DNA of 56,039 bases from Amanita rubescens. Lineage: Eukaryota; Basidiomycota; Agaricomycetes; Agaricales; Amanitaceae. The DNA is taken from NCBI GenBank assembly GCA_015039365.1, contig WION01000341.1, positions 1 through 56,039 on the forward strand, written 5' to 3'. The position numbers were made by a program, and so were the translations under genes. Below the pieces are notes generated by a model. The model was not told the DNA's origin, did no database searches, and worked only from the letters and a program-made list of their open reading frames with translations. Within the stretch, counting starts at the first letter, position 1; each line of letters begins with the position of its first letter. This document shows positions 21,134 through 31,488 of this stretch, one piece after another.

Positions 21134-23137
21134 ATGTCAACGCCCCACTTCACCACTTCCTTTGGTTCCCCCCTCAACTACCCCCATGCTTCCCAGCGTG
21201 TCTCCAGTCCAAATGCTCCTCCCCTTTCTGGTCTCTCCCTTTTTCAAGGTCATATCAACGTTATCTTGTACATATATAAGATATTTACTAATCTGCCAAC
21301 ATGCAGACTTCCATCTCATCGACGTCCTCGCGCATCTCGGTCGCGAACGTATCCCTGAGCGCATCGTACGTCACGTTTACCACTATACTGGCGGACTCCA
21401 AATTCATCAAGAATCACAGGTCCACGCCAAGGGTGCTGGTGCTCATGGTCACTTCGAAGTCACCCACGATCTTAGCGACATTACATCCCAAAGTATTTTC
21501 CACAGCGTGGGCCTAAAGATTCCAGTCACCGCACGTTTCTCCACCGTCATAGGCGAGCTTGGTTCAGCTGATACCGCTCGTGACATCCACGGTTTTGCTG
21601 TCAAGTTGAAAACCGATGAAGGCATCTGGGACTGGGTCTTCCTGAACACTCCTACCTTCTTCATCAGGGACCCCGCCAAGTACCCCGAATTGATTCACGC
21701 TGCCAAGAAGAACCCTCAGACCAACTTGCCGGATGCTGATATGACCTGGGTATTTTCTCATAATCCAATATCGGAAATCGATCTCTCATCCGTTTCGCAG
21801 GATTTTCTCTCTCAAAATCCGGAGACAATTCACCAGGTTATGATGCTCTACTCCAACCGCGGGACTCCTGATGGTTTCCACCGACAACATGGCTTCGGCG
21901 GAACTACCTTCCAGTTTTGTCGGGACGACGGCTCCTTTTCATATGTCAAGATCCATGTCCTATCCGACCAAGGCGTCAAGGTACATATGTCCTTGGTTCA
22001 ACTCGCAGCGTCAGACTTTTGATTTAATAGACCCTCAATGCCGCCGAAGCGATCAAACTGGCCGGCACTGACCCCGACTACAGTACCCGGGCGTTGTACA
22101 ATGACATCCGAACGAGGGCTTTTCCCAGCTGGACCGTTTACATTGTGAGTATATATTAAATCGTGTATATCAGTGTTTCTTATCCCTAATGTAGCAAACG
22201 ATGACGCGCGAGGTAGCAATTAACAATAGCCACATCGTATTCGATGTCACCAAAGTATGGCCCCACGGCGAATTTCCTCTTAGACCGATCGGCAGGCTCG
22301 TCCTGGACAGGAATCCCGAGAACTTCTTCGACGAGATTGAGCAGGTTTGGTATTTTTGTCGCCTGACTAACATCATGGTGCTGAAGATACTCTAGCTGGC
22401 TTTCGCACCGTCCAACATGATTCCTTACATTGAGCCTTCTCCCGATCCCATCATCCAAGCTCGTCTCTTCATCTATCCCGATACCCAGCGTTACCGTCTG
22501 GGAGTTAATCATAAGCAACTCCCCTGCAATGCACCGAGTGTCACGGTTGCTAATCACCAACGTGCTGGTGCTGCTTCGTTCATATCCCAGAAGAACCGCC
22601 CTAACTACCAGAGCTCCTCTCAATCCCTCACTTTCATAGGTCCCAAAGGTGCTATCGACTCCGACCTCAGGAACAAGGACATGATTCGACACGAAATCTT
22701 CAATAGCTCTGCTTACCGTGACATGTTGCTGCCGTCTGATTTCTCTGATCGTGAGATAGTATCAGTTCATATAATGGGAAGATATGCTAATTGCAATGTC
22801 CATAGGTGATTTCGAACAACCTCGCGAACTGTGGGAACGAGTCTGGAATGATGTTGAACGGGAAGCGTTTGTCCAGAACGTCGCTGCATCCTTGAGGGAG
22901 GCAAATGACATCATCAAGGGCAACCAGCGTATGTCACATTCCATTCACGAGAACCTCGGTGCTCACATTTGCTCCCTCCATTCAGTCCTCGTCTTCAGCG
23001 CTGTGGATGGGCAACTGGCTGAACGCATCGCGCAGGCTATGAGCTTCAACTTCCTGTCACCCCCGAACCCCGTCGAAGCCCTCAAGTTAAACCTCAAGAG
23101 AATCAAGAAAGATGTCCTACCAAATGGCCCATCATAA
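21134..23137 (+). CDS. Monofunctional heme catalase, complete, 9 exons, 525 aa
   Basis: Breaks H2O2 down to water and oxygen. Exons 21134-21248, 21307-21365, 21420-21749, 21801-21980, 22031-22144, 22195-22344, 22396-22750, 22806-22928 and 22986-23137 keep frame to a stop, 526 codons. Motifs: [31 protein letters not shown], then after an intron [10 protein letters not shown] with the distal His, [30 protein letters not shown] with the distal Asn, [26 protein letters not shown], and [14 protein letters not shown] with the proximal heme-ligand Tyr. Length fits a small-subunit clade 3 enzyme. Unusual: the usual GNNTP is FLNTP (the catalytic Asn stays), RDPRGF is RDIHGF, and the GSHTF His is Thr. 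No SKL-type peroxisome signal at the end (NGPS), so cytosolic is likely. The intron 21750-21800 is a multiple of three with no stop, so it is easily misread as coding. TATA-like sequence lies about 57 bases upstream. Confidence 0.93.
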
Positions 23138-23499
23138 AGTGAAGGAGGTTTTGAGTAAACTGGCTCCAACTACTAACGAGATTCCAAATCACGTACTATG
23201 TACAATTATCGAAACCTGTGTATTGGCATCTAACTCGTGTAAGAATATACATTCCCTGACAATGCCTCTGAACCCCGGTTTTTTGTGTTGACACGTCGAG
23301 GGAGGTCCGGAGGCTACGCAATAGGTCTGGTTTCTTTTTTCAAGTTGAACGTGCGAGACGACAAGCTCGCGGTATGGTCGTTTTCTTGCGATTTCGTCAC
23401 TTGAAACGATTTCCACGAAAATCTACCCACAATAGGAACTTGAAATCGGGGGAATCAAAACAAATTTGAAATAGCCTGGGAGTGATCGTCCACACCTGC
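23138..23499. other. 3' flank of catalase, no gene seen
   Basis: About 360 bases. The 75-codon leftward frame here has no features and is not supported. Confidence 0.4.
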
Positions 23500-24950
23500 C
23501 TACCCCATTCATACCCTCCGTCCATCCATGCCAGGCACTCTCTCAATACCCGGCAGCTTCATCCTTCCCGCTAACTCGGGCGCCAGCACCCTTCAACTGA
23601 TCCGACTCGTGACTCGTCCGCATTCAATTCGACTCTCGCCCGCTCGACGCCATCGCTTCGGGACGAGATTGACCCAGTATTCCGCATCAACAGAGTCTCG
23701 CCACCTTCAACGCCGGGCCCGTTCGCATTAGGCTCGACTTCTATTTTCCTTGTGACGACCTGGCTCCCTTCCTCCCAAATTACGGCTTCCTCTACTCCGC
23801 ATTTCCCATGACCGCAGCAGTCGTAGCACCCCGTTTATTCAGTGCCAAGAGGTGGGACGAAAATTTTCATCGACACCCTAATCGCCCGGTGTCTGGCTTT
23901 CCCTTACAAATGAGAGACCGTTTATCAGACATCTCGTATTTGACCATGATGTGGAGAGACTAGATGATGTTCGGACCCGTGCCAATGTGTTCGAGGTATG
24001 TTGGACTTTTTTTCCCTTCATCTATACGCGTGATGTTGATGACGTGGCTCTAGCGTAACTCCGTTGAAGAATAATCTCCCCACCGTTATTAACCCAAGTG
24101 CACCTCTAGCTCCACCTGGTCCCGTCCGCCCAACGGATAGAGTAATAAAGCCCGTATACATCTCGAGCTGCTGGATCTGGCACATCGTCACTCCGCATCC
24201 ATCCGTCTAGCCCCTCTCCTCTATCTATGACCCCATCCTCGACCGAGCTTTTGATATTTTTTTGGAAACTTACGGATGTGGAGATTGAAACGTTTGTGGC
24301 GAACGTAGCATCAGAAGCAAACTCGAATACTACAACATACTAGCTGCGATATGTACTAAAACGTATCATCTGTCAGGCTCTGCTCATTGGGATTGGGATG
24401 TTGGGATAGCGGAGGTTTATTATCGATAACGAAGCACCAGCGCCGGTGGATTAACTGAATGCGAGCCTTCATTTCTCCCCGGCTTTTCGACTTGGACGAG
24501 GACAATGGATACATTTCCACTTGGGACACCAGCAGAGCATCCACAGAATCAGACGGAGGAGCGTGTAGTGCGGGTGGCAGCTTGGTACGGTGACGTGAAC
24601 GTGGACGGGTGTGCGAAATCGATATCGTGAGTTCAAACTTTCAATATAGCGACGCACCTGATGTTCTGATTATCGTACGGCAGGATCAATTTTGATATTT
24701 ACCTGTACCAGGCAGTATCGCACTGCGAAGCATGCACTTGATCCTCAGTATTGTTTGTTTGTCCCTGGCTTTTCGACATGTAAGAGGAGCACGACGAATG
24801 ATAGAACATGCAAGATACAGGTCTATTTCGGAGGCAGCGGAATATGTGTGGAAATGGAGGCGGTTAAGAAGCACTGTAATGTAATTGAACATGTTTTCGA
24901 TGGAAAACATTAATGTATGTGAACGTGATGATCGCGTCAACGCCGACACG
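23500..24950 (+). repeat. R repeat, copy 1
   Basis: Bases about 23706-24000 are nearly identical to 45312-45600, and the similarity continues with gaps to 24660 (46290) and again 24700-24910 (46650-46965). Weaker similarity extends to 37080-38000 and 47260-47500. Pieces look like exons of an unknown protein: MTAAVVAPRLFSAKR and RPFIRHLVFDHDVERLDDVR, then an intron donor GTATGTTGG, then PVRPTDRVIKPVYISS. Frames are broken in every copy, so this is a family of dead gene copies or an unknown mobile sequence. No terminal repeats were found. The protein family is unknown to me. Confidence 0.6.
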
Positions 24951-25019
24951 TCGCAATCCACTTCACGCACCAACTTTGCTTCGCCGAGAGCACGTGCCAG
25001 CGCACGCCCTCTTACTACT

Positions 25020-25260
25020 TAACTGTGGCCGACGTCTGCCACGTCAGTCCAACGATGAAATACATTTTGGGGCGGGCATTGGTGGTCGTCGAGTTCCATT
25101 CCCCGACTCGAGAATCTGAAACCTCCACCTGGCAATCTGTCAAGTATCTTACGCCTGCGGAGCCTCTGAAATTTTTGATCAATTTCTTGACGATGAAGAC
25201 GATGATAGATTCCAAGTCCCTGTCTACTTGTATTTGATGATGTATTGATGCGCAAGCTTA
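25020..25260 (+). pseudogene. Duplicated 3' end of the HNH-family gene
   Basis: Matches 5335-5560 closely. The frame reads DEIHFGAGIGGRRVPFPDS, then meets a stop where the 5.4 kb copy has PRICNLHL, and resumes as FDQFLDDEDDDRFQVPVY before ending early. No HNH core is nearby, so it is a fragment that moved together with the FHA-RING 5' end. Confidence 0.65.
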
Positions 25261-25439
25261 TTACAGCTAAGTCCAGAACGATAGGTCCGTGAAAAATACA
25301 CACCCAACGCCGCGCATATAGGCTCCTCCCGTGCATAGATGTTGATGAATCCCGTATACACCCGTACTAAGCCGCGCTGACTCGGTTCCATGATCACAAA
25401 CACACCTCCCGTCTGCTTCGCTAATCCAACTCAAACCTG

Positions 25440-27253
25440 ACATCCAACAACATCGTCCCAGGTCCTTCCTCGCCCTCTGCGCCATCCATTTTTGCCAGCA
25501 TGCTATGGCGAAAACCGAGTTCTAATCCGAACAATGCCGGTGACCAACACAACCCAGTAAACGAATACAAGCCCGGTGCCTTCTGCTAGCGCTCCCCACA
25601 GTCCTCAACTTCACACCCAGCTCCAAAACTTCATCTCCAGCGTTCTTCCCATCCCATCAGTACCCTCCATGCCCGGCGACCCCCTAATACCCAGCAGCTC
25701 CCTCACCCCAGCCACCCCTCCCGCCATCATCACGTTCTGATCGACTCATCCTGCATCTCGACTCTCGTCGTTGCCTCCCGTTCGGCGCCGTCGCTTGCGA
25801 CCTACGCGCTCGTACAGGAAATCGACCCATCCCTCTACATTGGCCGGTTCACAGACTGGAATGGGTCTCCCCGCCGTCGACGCTAGCACCAACGGACTCG
25901 CGTTCAAATCCAAAGTCGTCTCTCGTAACAACGCCGAGATTTGGGTCGAAAAGGAAGGAAAATGTTTAATAAAGGATACCAAGTCTTCCAGTGGCAAGTT
26001 TTTGAACCACGTTCAAAGACCGAGTCCGGTGAATCAAGAGAGTCGGCCGTTTCAACTCAAAGATGTGGATATTTTGCAGCTAGGCGTTGATTATCAAGGA
26101 GGGGCGGAGAATATTTATAAGAGTGTCAATATTAGCGTGGAGATTGGATGGGAGTGGCAGGCCAATGAGAACGCTTTCAAGTGCAACTTTTTCTTTGAAG
26201 AACCTCAGCGGCGCCTCTCGCTGTTCCCGGTGCCAATATCAAAGGTAACACGGTCAAACCCGCGGAGTTGCATATGTTCGAGCACTAAGTACTTTCTTAC
26301 TAGTAGTACGTTGATCAACCTGACCCTTCAAGACAGATTTATTTGCCGTGTCCGCCAAGCGCTCTTCATCGCTCCATGCTTCCACACCTTCCACCACAAA
26401 TGCATCAAACTGCTTATCGAAGCCCATCACCCCGCCTTTTCTTGTCCGCTCTGTCGAACTTACGCAGATCTCGAGGAAGACGTTGAAGTAGAACCAACCG
26501 ATCTTAACGATGCCGATGCACACACCGATGCGGACGTCGAGATCGACAACGCTCCCTCCGGCGCAGCTATCAACAAAGAATTGGCAGACGCGGCCAACCA
26601 ACCAATCGGACAACGCGGGGGTGGCTACAATCTGCTCAACACTGCCACGGTGAAGACGCGGAGATGAGCTACGGCTCATCCAACGCCGCACCACTTTCTC
26701 GTCCTGCTTTGGCTGCCCTACCTCCTATACCCGTAACCTCTGGCCGGCTTCTTCCGATAACCAATTCCATTTGTCCGTTGATAGAGACTGTGAAGCGGGT
26801 GGAGAAACAGAAGTTGTGCCTGTCACCTGATTCCATCGGACAGCTGTCCTTGTCTTCTCCACGTGCTCGAGGATCAGGGACCGGGGAAGGAGGAGTGTCG
26901 AACGTGCGAGGTATCGTTGTCTGCTGGTGCCGGTGGTGGGGAGTGTTTGGAGGACGAAGGGATTTCGGGGACTGGTAATGGGGTGGATGAAGTTCAAGAC
27001 GAAGTTGAGATGGGTGATGCGATAGAGTGAGTTCAGGCCTTTCCTTTCGAAATCCCCTTATCAAATCATCTTTCGTTCGACGTTTCACTTGTTGCCATTT
27101 TATTTCAAACCTATGTACACCACCATTCTCAAGTTATACCATTTGCTGACGCACACACATTTCCCGTAACAGATAAGAAGAGGATTCAGCAATGGACGAA
27201 GAACACGACCACATTGGTGTTACCGTAGGTATTGTAACTGCCGACGTGTAGCT
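25440..27253 (+). pseudogene. FHA-RING E3 ubiquitin ligase of the Dma1/CHFR type, damaged
   Basis: Domain order is FHA then RING, the Dma1/Dma2 layout known for mitotic-checkpoint and septation ubiquitin ligases. FHA (about 25890-26160): KSKVVSRNNAEIWVEKEG, KDTKSSSGKFLN, DILQLGVDYQGG. The phospho-Thr-binding SRxH has Asn in place of His. RING (about 26340-26480): ALFIAPCFHTFHHKCIKLL, then HHPAFSCPLCRTYADLEED; the second half of the zinc site is intact, but the usual first CxxC is reduced to FICRV. The linker before the RING contains intron-like sequence and a diverged stretch. Block A and B tail, then an acidic end (EVEMGDA), an intron (27027-27171) and a last exon ending VGIVTADV. The N-terminal frame meets stops. 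Probably not functional, though transcription is possible. It sits between R copy 1 and NACHT-ankyrin copy 1. Confidence 0.7.
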
Positions 27254-29292
27254 GAACTCGATGCAGGACCGGCCCGAGGGAGTGCCAGTCCCCGCTGGGT
27301 CAATAAGTGGGAAGAGGAAGCGGTGATAATACATTACGGATGATGAATGGCATCATGGGTATATACCTAGCACCCTACCTTTTTTCCTGTTTAACCACAG
27401 CCTTTTGTTGGTTCCCTATAATGGTTGCACTTGATATTTGTATCACCCTTTTTGATTCAGACATAGATGGAAGGGGCACATGGATTTTGTTATACATGAA
27501 CAAAAAGGGAAGCATAGATTTCAATCATATGAGTCAATATTCTCTGTCATTCACTATCACTGTCCATTGAATCACTATCATCTGGAATCATCGTGCCTCA
27601 GGTAGGAAGTGTCATCTATTGGACCCAGGTACTTGGCACCATGTGCTAGCAGTAGTTGGACAATCTCTGTATCATACAATTTGGCACTGTTTGCAGCAGC
27701 ATAAAGTGCACTGCCAAGTTTTTCTCCCTGAATATTAACATCAGCTCCACTTTGAAGGAGCATCTCTGCAATGTCCTTGTTGCCACCTGATGCAGCCTTG
27801 ATAAGAGCAGATTCATGCCTTTTATCACAGAAGTTAACATCAGCCCCCCATTCAAGGAGTAGCTCAACAATTGACTTGTGACCATTAGATGATGCACCAA
27901 TGAGAGCAGATCCATAGTAGCCCTCACAATGTAAGTTAACATCAGCCCCCCATTCAAGGAGTAGCTCAATAATTGACTCATGACCACTAGATGATGATGC
28001 AGCAATGAGAGCAGAAGAGCCATTTTTTCCACTACTATGTAAGTTAACATCTGCCCCATTCAAGGAGTAGCTGAACAATAGGCTTGTGACCTTTCGATGA
28101 TGCTTCCATGAGAGGAGAACCATGTGAAGTGCCTGCCTGAATATTCACATTGGCCCCCCATTTGAGGAGCAGTTGGACAATCTCCTTTTTGCCATGATAA
28201 GCTGCAGTATGCAGTGCAGTGCCCCTGTGTCCTCCAATTATATTTACATCAGCTCCCCTTTCAAGGAGCAACCTAACAATATCTTCTGAAGCATACTCTG
28301 ATGCAACATGCAGTGGAGTATGGTTATGATGTTGTGACACTTTGTTTAGTACCATATATGCTCCCTCATTGGCATCTACTCCTTCATCCAAAAGTTGCTC
28401 AACCATATTTCTGTATCCACATTTACATGCAACTACAAGAGCCTTGCCATCATACCCACTGTGGACACTTGGACTTGCTCCATGTTGAAGCAACAGCTCA
28501 ACAATTTTATTGTAACCCTCTGACATTGCAGCCCAAATGGCATGGCCATAATTTCCTCCCTGTGCATTTACATCTGCTCCATTGTCAATGAGTAACTGGA
28601 TAATGTTTTTATAGCCCTTGAGTGCTACATCATGCAGAATTTGCCCCAGAATATTTGGATCTGCTCCTTGTTCAAGTAAAAGCCTAACCAGTCTCTCATG
28701 GCCTTCCTTTGCTGCAGCACATAAAGCATGATTAACTTGCCTTCTATACATGTTGTAATTCACTTCTCTGCCCCTGTCAAGAAGCAGCTGAACAATATCT
28801 ACATGCCCTGCCCTTGATGCAGCAAGAACTGCATTATCTGATACAGGCAATGATACCAATGATGTGCTAGTCTTGGAGAGCTCTATTTCTGACAATAAAT
28901 GCTCAATAACAGCCTTATGACCATATGCTGCTGCCCAATATACAGCAGTAACAGCTAATTTCATCTTTTTCTTCTCATCTGACTCTGTTTCAAGCAGCAA
29001 TTGAACTAACTTGATATGGCCATCTTGTGCTGCTTGGTTCACAGCATTTTTTATCTTCAAATTTGGACCACTGCAATGAATAAGCAGTTTAACAGTTTCT
29101 ATTTTTCCAGCAGTCACTGCCACCTCAATAGCCCCATTTATGCATTTCTGAAGTACATCACTATATTTTCCATGTTCACACAATTGGCTAACAATTTGAG
29201 TTTCACCTCTCATTGATGCTTCTTCAAGAGCCTGACAATACAAATCACTTGCAACTTTAATGTTTCCTTTCTCCAATAATAGTGTAACCATT

Positions 29293-29300
29293 TTCATATG
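29293..29300. repeat. Target site duplication of the hAT element, left
   Basis: TTCATATG, identical to 34424-34431 on the other side of the element. Eight bases is the hAT family length. Confidence 0.9.
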
Positions 29301-29912
29301 TAGAGATCAGTAGGGGTAACCCTCGGGTTTTCGAGGCCAGACCCCTACCCCTACCCTCCTTTACCCTTACCCTCATACAAGGGTATGAGGGTTTACCCTC
29401 AATAACCCGGGGGTACACAAAGGGTACATAAGGGTATAAGGGTTAATAAATACCCCCGGGTTTACACCCAGGGGTTTAATATTTGTGCGGACAATAACTA
29501 TATTACGCTATATCATCCCATCCGTCGTCTACATTGACTTCTTCCTCTTCCTCTACTTGTTTTAAGCCCTTTATAGCATCATGTATTTGTTTTTCTTTGA
29601 TAATCCCGGCCTTGATCCACTCATCAACACAAATGAGAGCACGAACCGTCTGGACACTCAGACGGTTCCGCAAATATGACAGAATGACACGGCCACGTGA
29701 AAAGACGCGCTCTACATCAACTGTTGTGGCTTAAGATGCATCAGATAAGCAAGAAACAGCAAGGAATTGAAGAAAGACATACATGGTACGGATAGATAAT
29801 CAGATGCCATGGCCGCGAGCCTCGGATATGTGTCACGGTGCTCTCTCCACCATTTCAGAGGATCGCCGGGCTTCCCTGCATCATTCTTGAGGTACTCGAC
29901 ACCACTGCTAAC

Positions 29913-31488
29913 TTGTAGTGTTGTTGGGGCTCGGCTAAGCTCGGCTTCGGCTCAGCTTAGTCACCGGAGCCGATTTTTCGGCTCAGCTCGGCTCCCAGAG
30001 CCAGCTATAGCCGGCTCTGGCTATGGTTTTCAAGCAACCGATGCCCTACCCCAGGTAAATGCCTCCTCAGGCATTGTAGGCATTTTGGAACCTTTGCTTC
30101 GCATATCCCTTGCCTCAGGAAGGTTGGAGAGTGCTGGCTGCATGACTGGAAGCCAGGGTAGGGTCTGGGCACAAGGTGAGTAAAGATTTGATCATATCTC
30201 AGCCATTTCTTGACGGATTCCCTTCAATATAGGATCATCTGAAAGCTCTTTCCAAGCTTATTCTCGACGTCTTAACCGTTTGGCACCGCACGCACTTGAT
30301 TCCGCCCGTTAAGGCAGAGCTGAGTCACACCATATGTTTTCTTTCATCATATCTCCCCCATTTCCCGACGCTTTTGCTTCGATCTTGGACCATTTAGAAG
30401 CGATTTTGGCCCTCTTTCTCGTCGCATTGACCGCTTGATGCGGCGCGCTTTCGTTCTTTCGCTATTCATCAATCTTTCCTTCAAAACAATTTTTATCATA
30501 TCCCATCTGTTTCTCAATGGTTTTACTTCAATCCTGCACCATTTAGAAGTGCTTTTCACTCTATTTCTCGACGCAGTGACCGCTTTATGCTCTGCAAATT
30601 CATTGTCTCATTATTCACAAATCTGTATACTCAGTACTGGTTTTTCCTCATGTAGGTCCAGTTTTGCATGTAATTCTATCAAATTCACATAGATTAAAGT
30701 TATTTCCATTGGCATTTCAAGCTATGAGTGGACTGTGATAAAATAGGCTAGGTATCATTATGTCTCATTACTGTAATTACCCATCCTGGCCAAAAGTGCT
30801 TGCAATGCATTAAGTTGCCTATGTGTTGAGAAAATGCTTCTGAATGCGACATAATTGGAGTGAAACTGACCATAAATGAGTGAGATATGACCCCACAAGC
30901 ATGTAAAATACAATTTGAATGAAATATTGATGAATAGCGAAAGAACGAAAGCGCGCCGCATCAAGCGGTCAATGCGACGAGAAAGAGGGCCAAAATTGCT
31001 TCTAAATGGTCCAAGATCGAAGCAAAAGCGTCGGGAAATGGGGGAGATATGATAAAAGAAAACATATGGTGTGACTCAGCTCTGCCTTAACGGGCGGAAT
31101 CAAGTGCGCGCGGTGCCAAACGGTTAAGACGTCGAGAATAAGCTTGGAAAGAGCTTTCAGATGATCCTATATTGAAGGGAATCCGTCAAGAAATGGCTGA
31201 GATATGATCAAATCTTTACTTACCTTGTTCCCAGACCTTACCCATGCAGCCACTACTCCCCAACCCTCTTGATGCAAGTAATGAGCAAAACAAAGCATCC
31301 TAAATGCTTAAGTGATGCAGGGGGGCTTTACTAGAGGCAGGGGGTTTACCTGTGGATCAGTACTGGGATGCCGGCTACAGCTGGCTAGAGCCGGCTGTAG
31401 CTGGCTTTGAAAATTCAGCTCCAGCTCAGCTCCCGATTGGCTCAGCTCAACTGGCTTGCAGCTTGAAGCCGAGCCGGCAACAACACTA
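29913..31488. mobile_element. Nested fold-back / hAT-like non-autonomous element
   Basis: Inserted in the dimerisation-domain exon of the hAT transposase. Ends: TAGTGTTGTTG on the left (29916) and CAACAACACTA on the right (to 31488), a terminal inverted repeat. Flanking CTGCTAAC (29905-29912) and CTGCTAAG (31489-31496) look like an 8-bp duplication with one mismatch, with three extra bases at the left end. Inside the ends are GCCGGCTC / GAGCCGA-rich runs (29930-30025, 31370-31475) and then long inverted arms. No transposase is encoded. Confidence 0.8.
30180..31226. repeat. Long inverted-repeat arms inside the nested element
   Basis: Bases about 30180-30490 are the reverse complement of about 30915-31226 with few differences. 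Between them, 30500-30610 is a degenerate second copy of part of the left arm and 30760-30900 mirrors it on the other strand, so most of the element is self-complementary. Frames on the two strands here encode the same peptide start (MMRRAFVLSLFIN), an effect of the palindrome. Confidence 0.85.

Noticed and set aside
25019..25336. Leftward 105-codon frame with an RRRK-rich stretch
   Set aside because: Opposite strand of the duplicated HNH 3' end; conservation with 5300-5560 follows the plus-strand frame.
28301..28591. Plus-strand His/Leu-rich frame of 96 codons
   Set aside because: Antisense shadow of the ankyrin repeats of NACHT-ankyrin copy 1; the periodicity follows the repeat.
30435..30964. 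Two frames on opposite strands beginning with the same peptide
   Set aside because: Caused by the inverted arms of the nested element, not by two genes.
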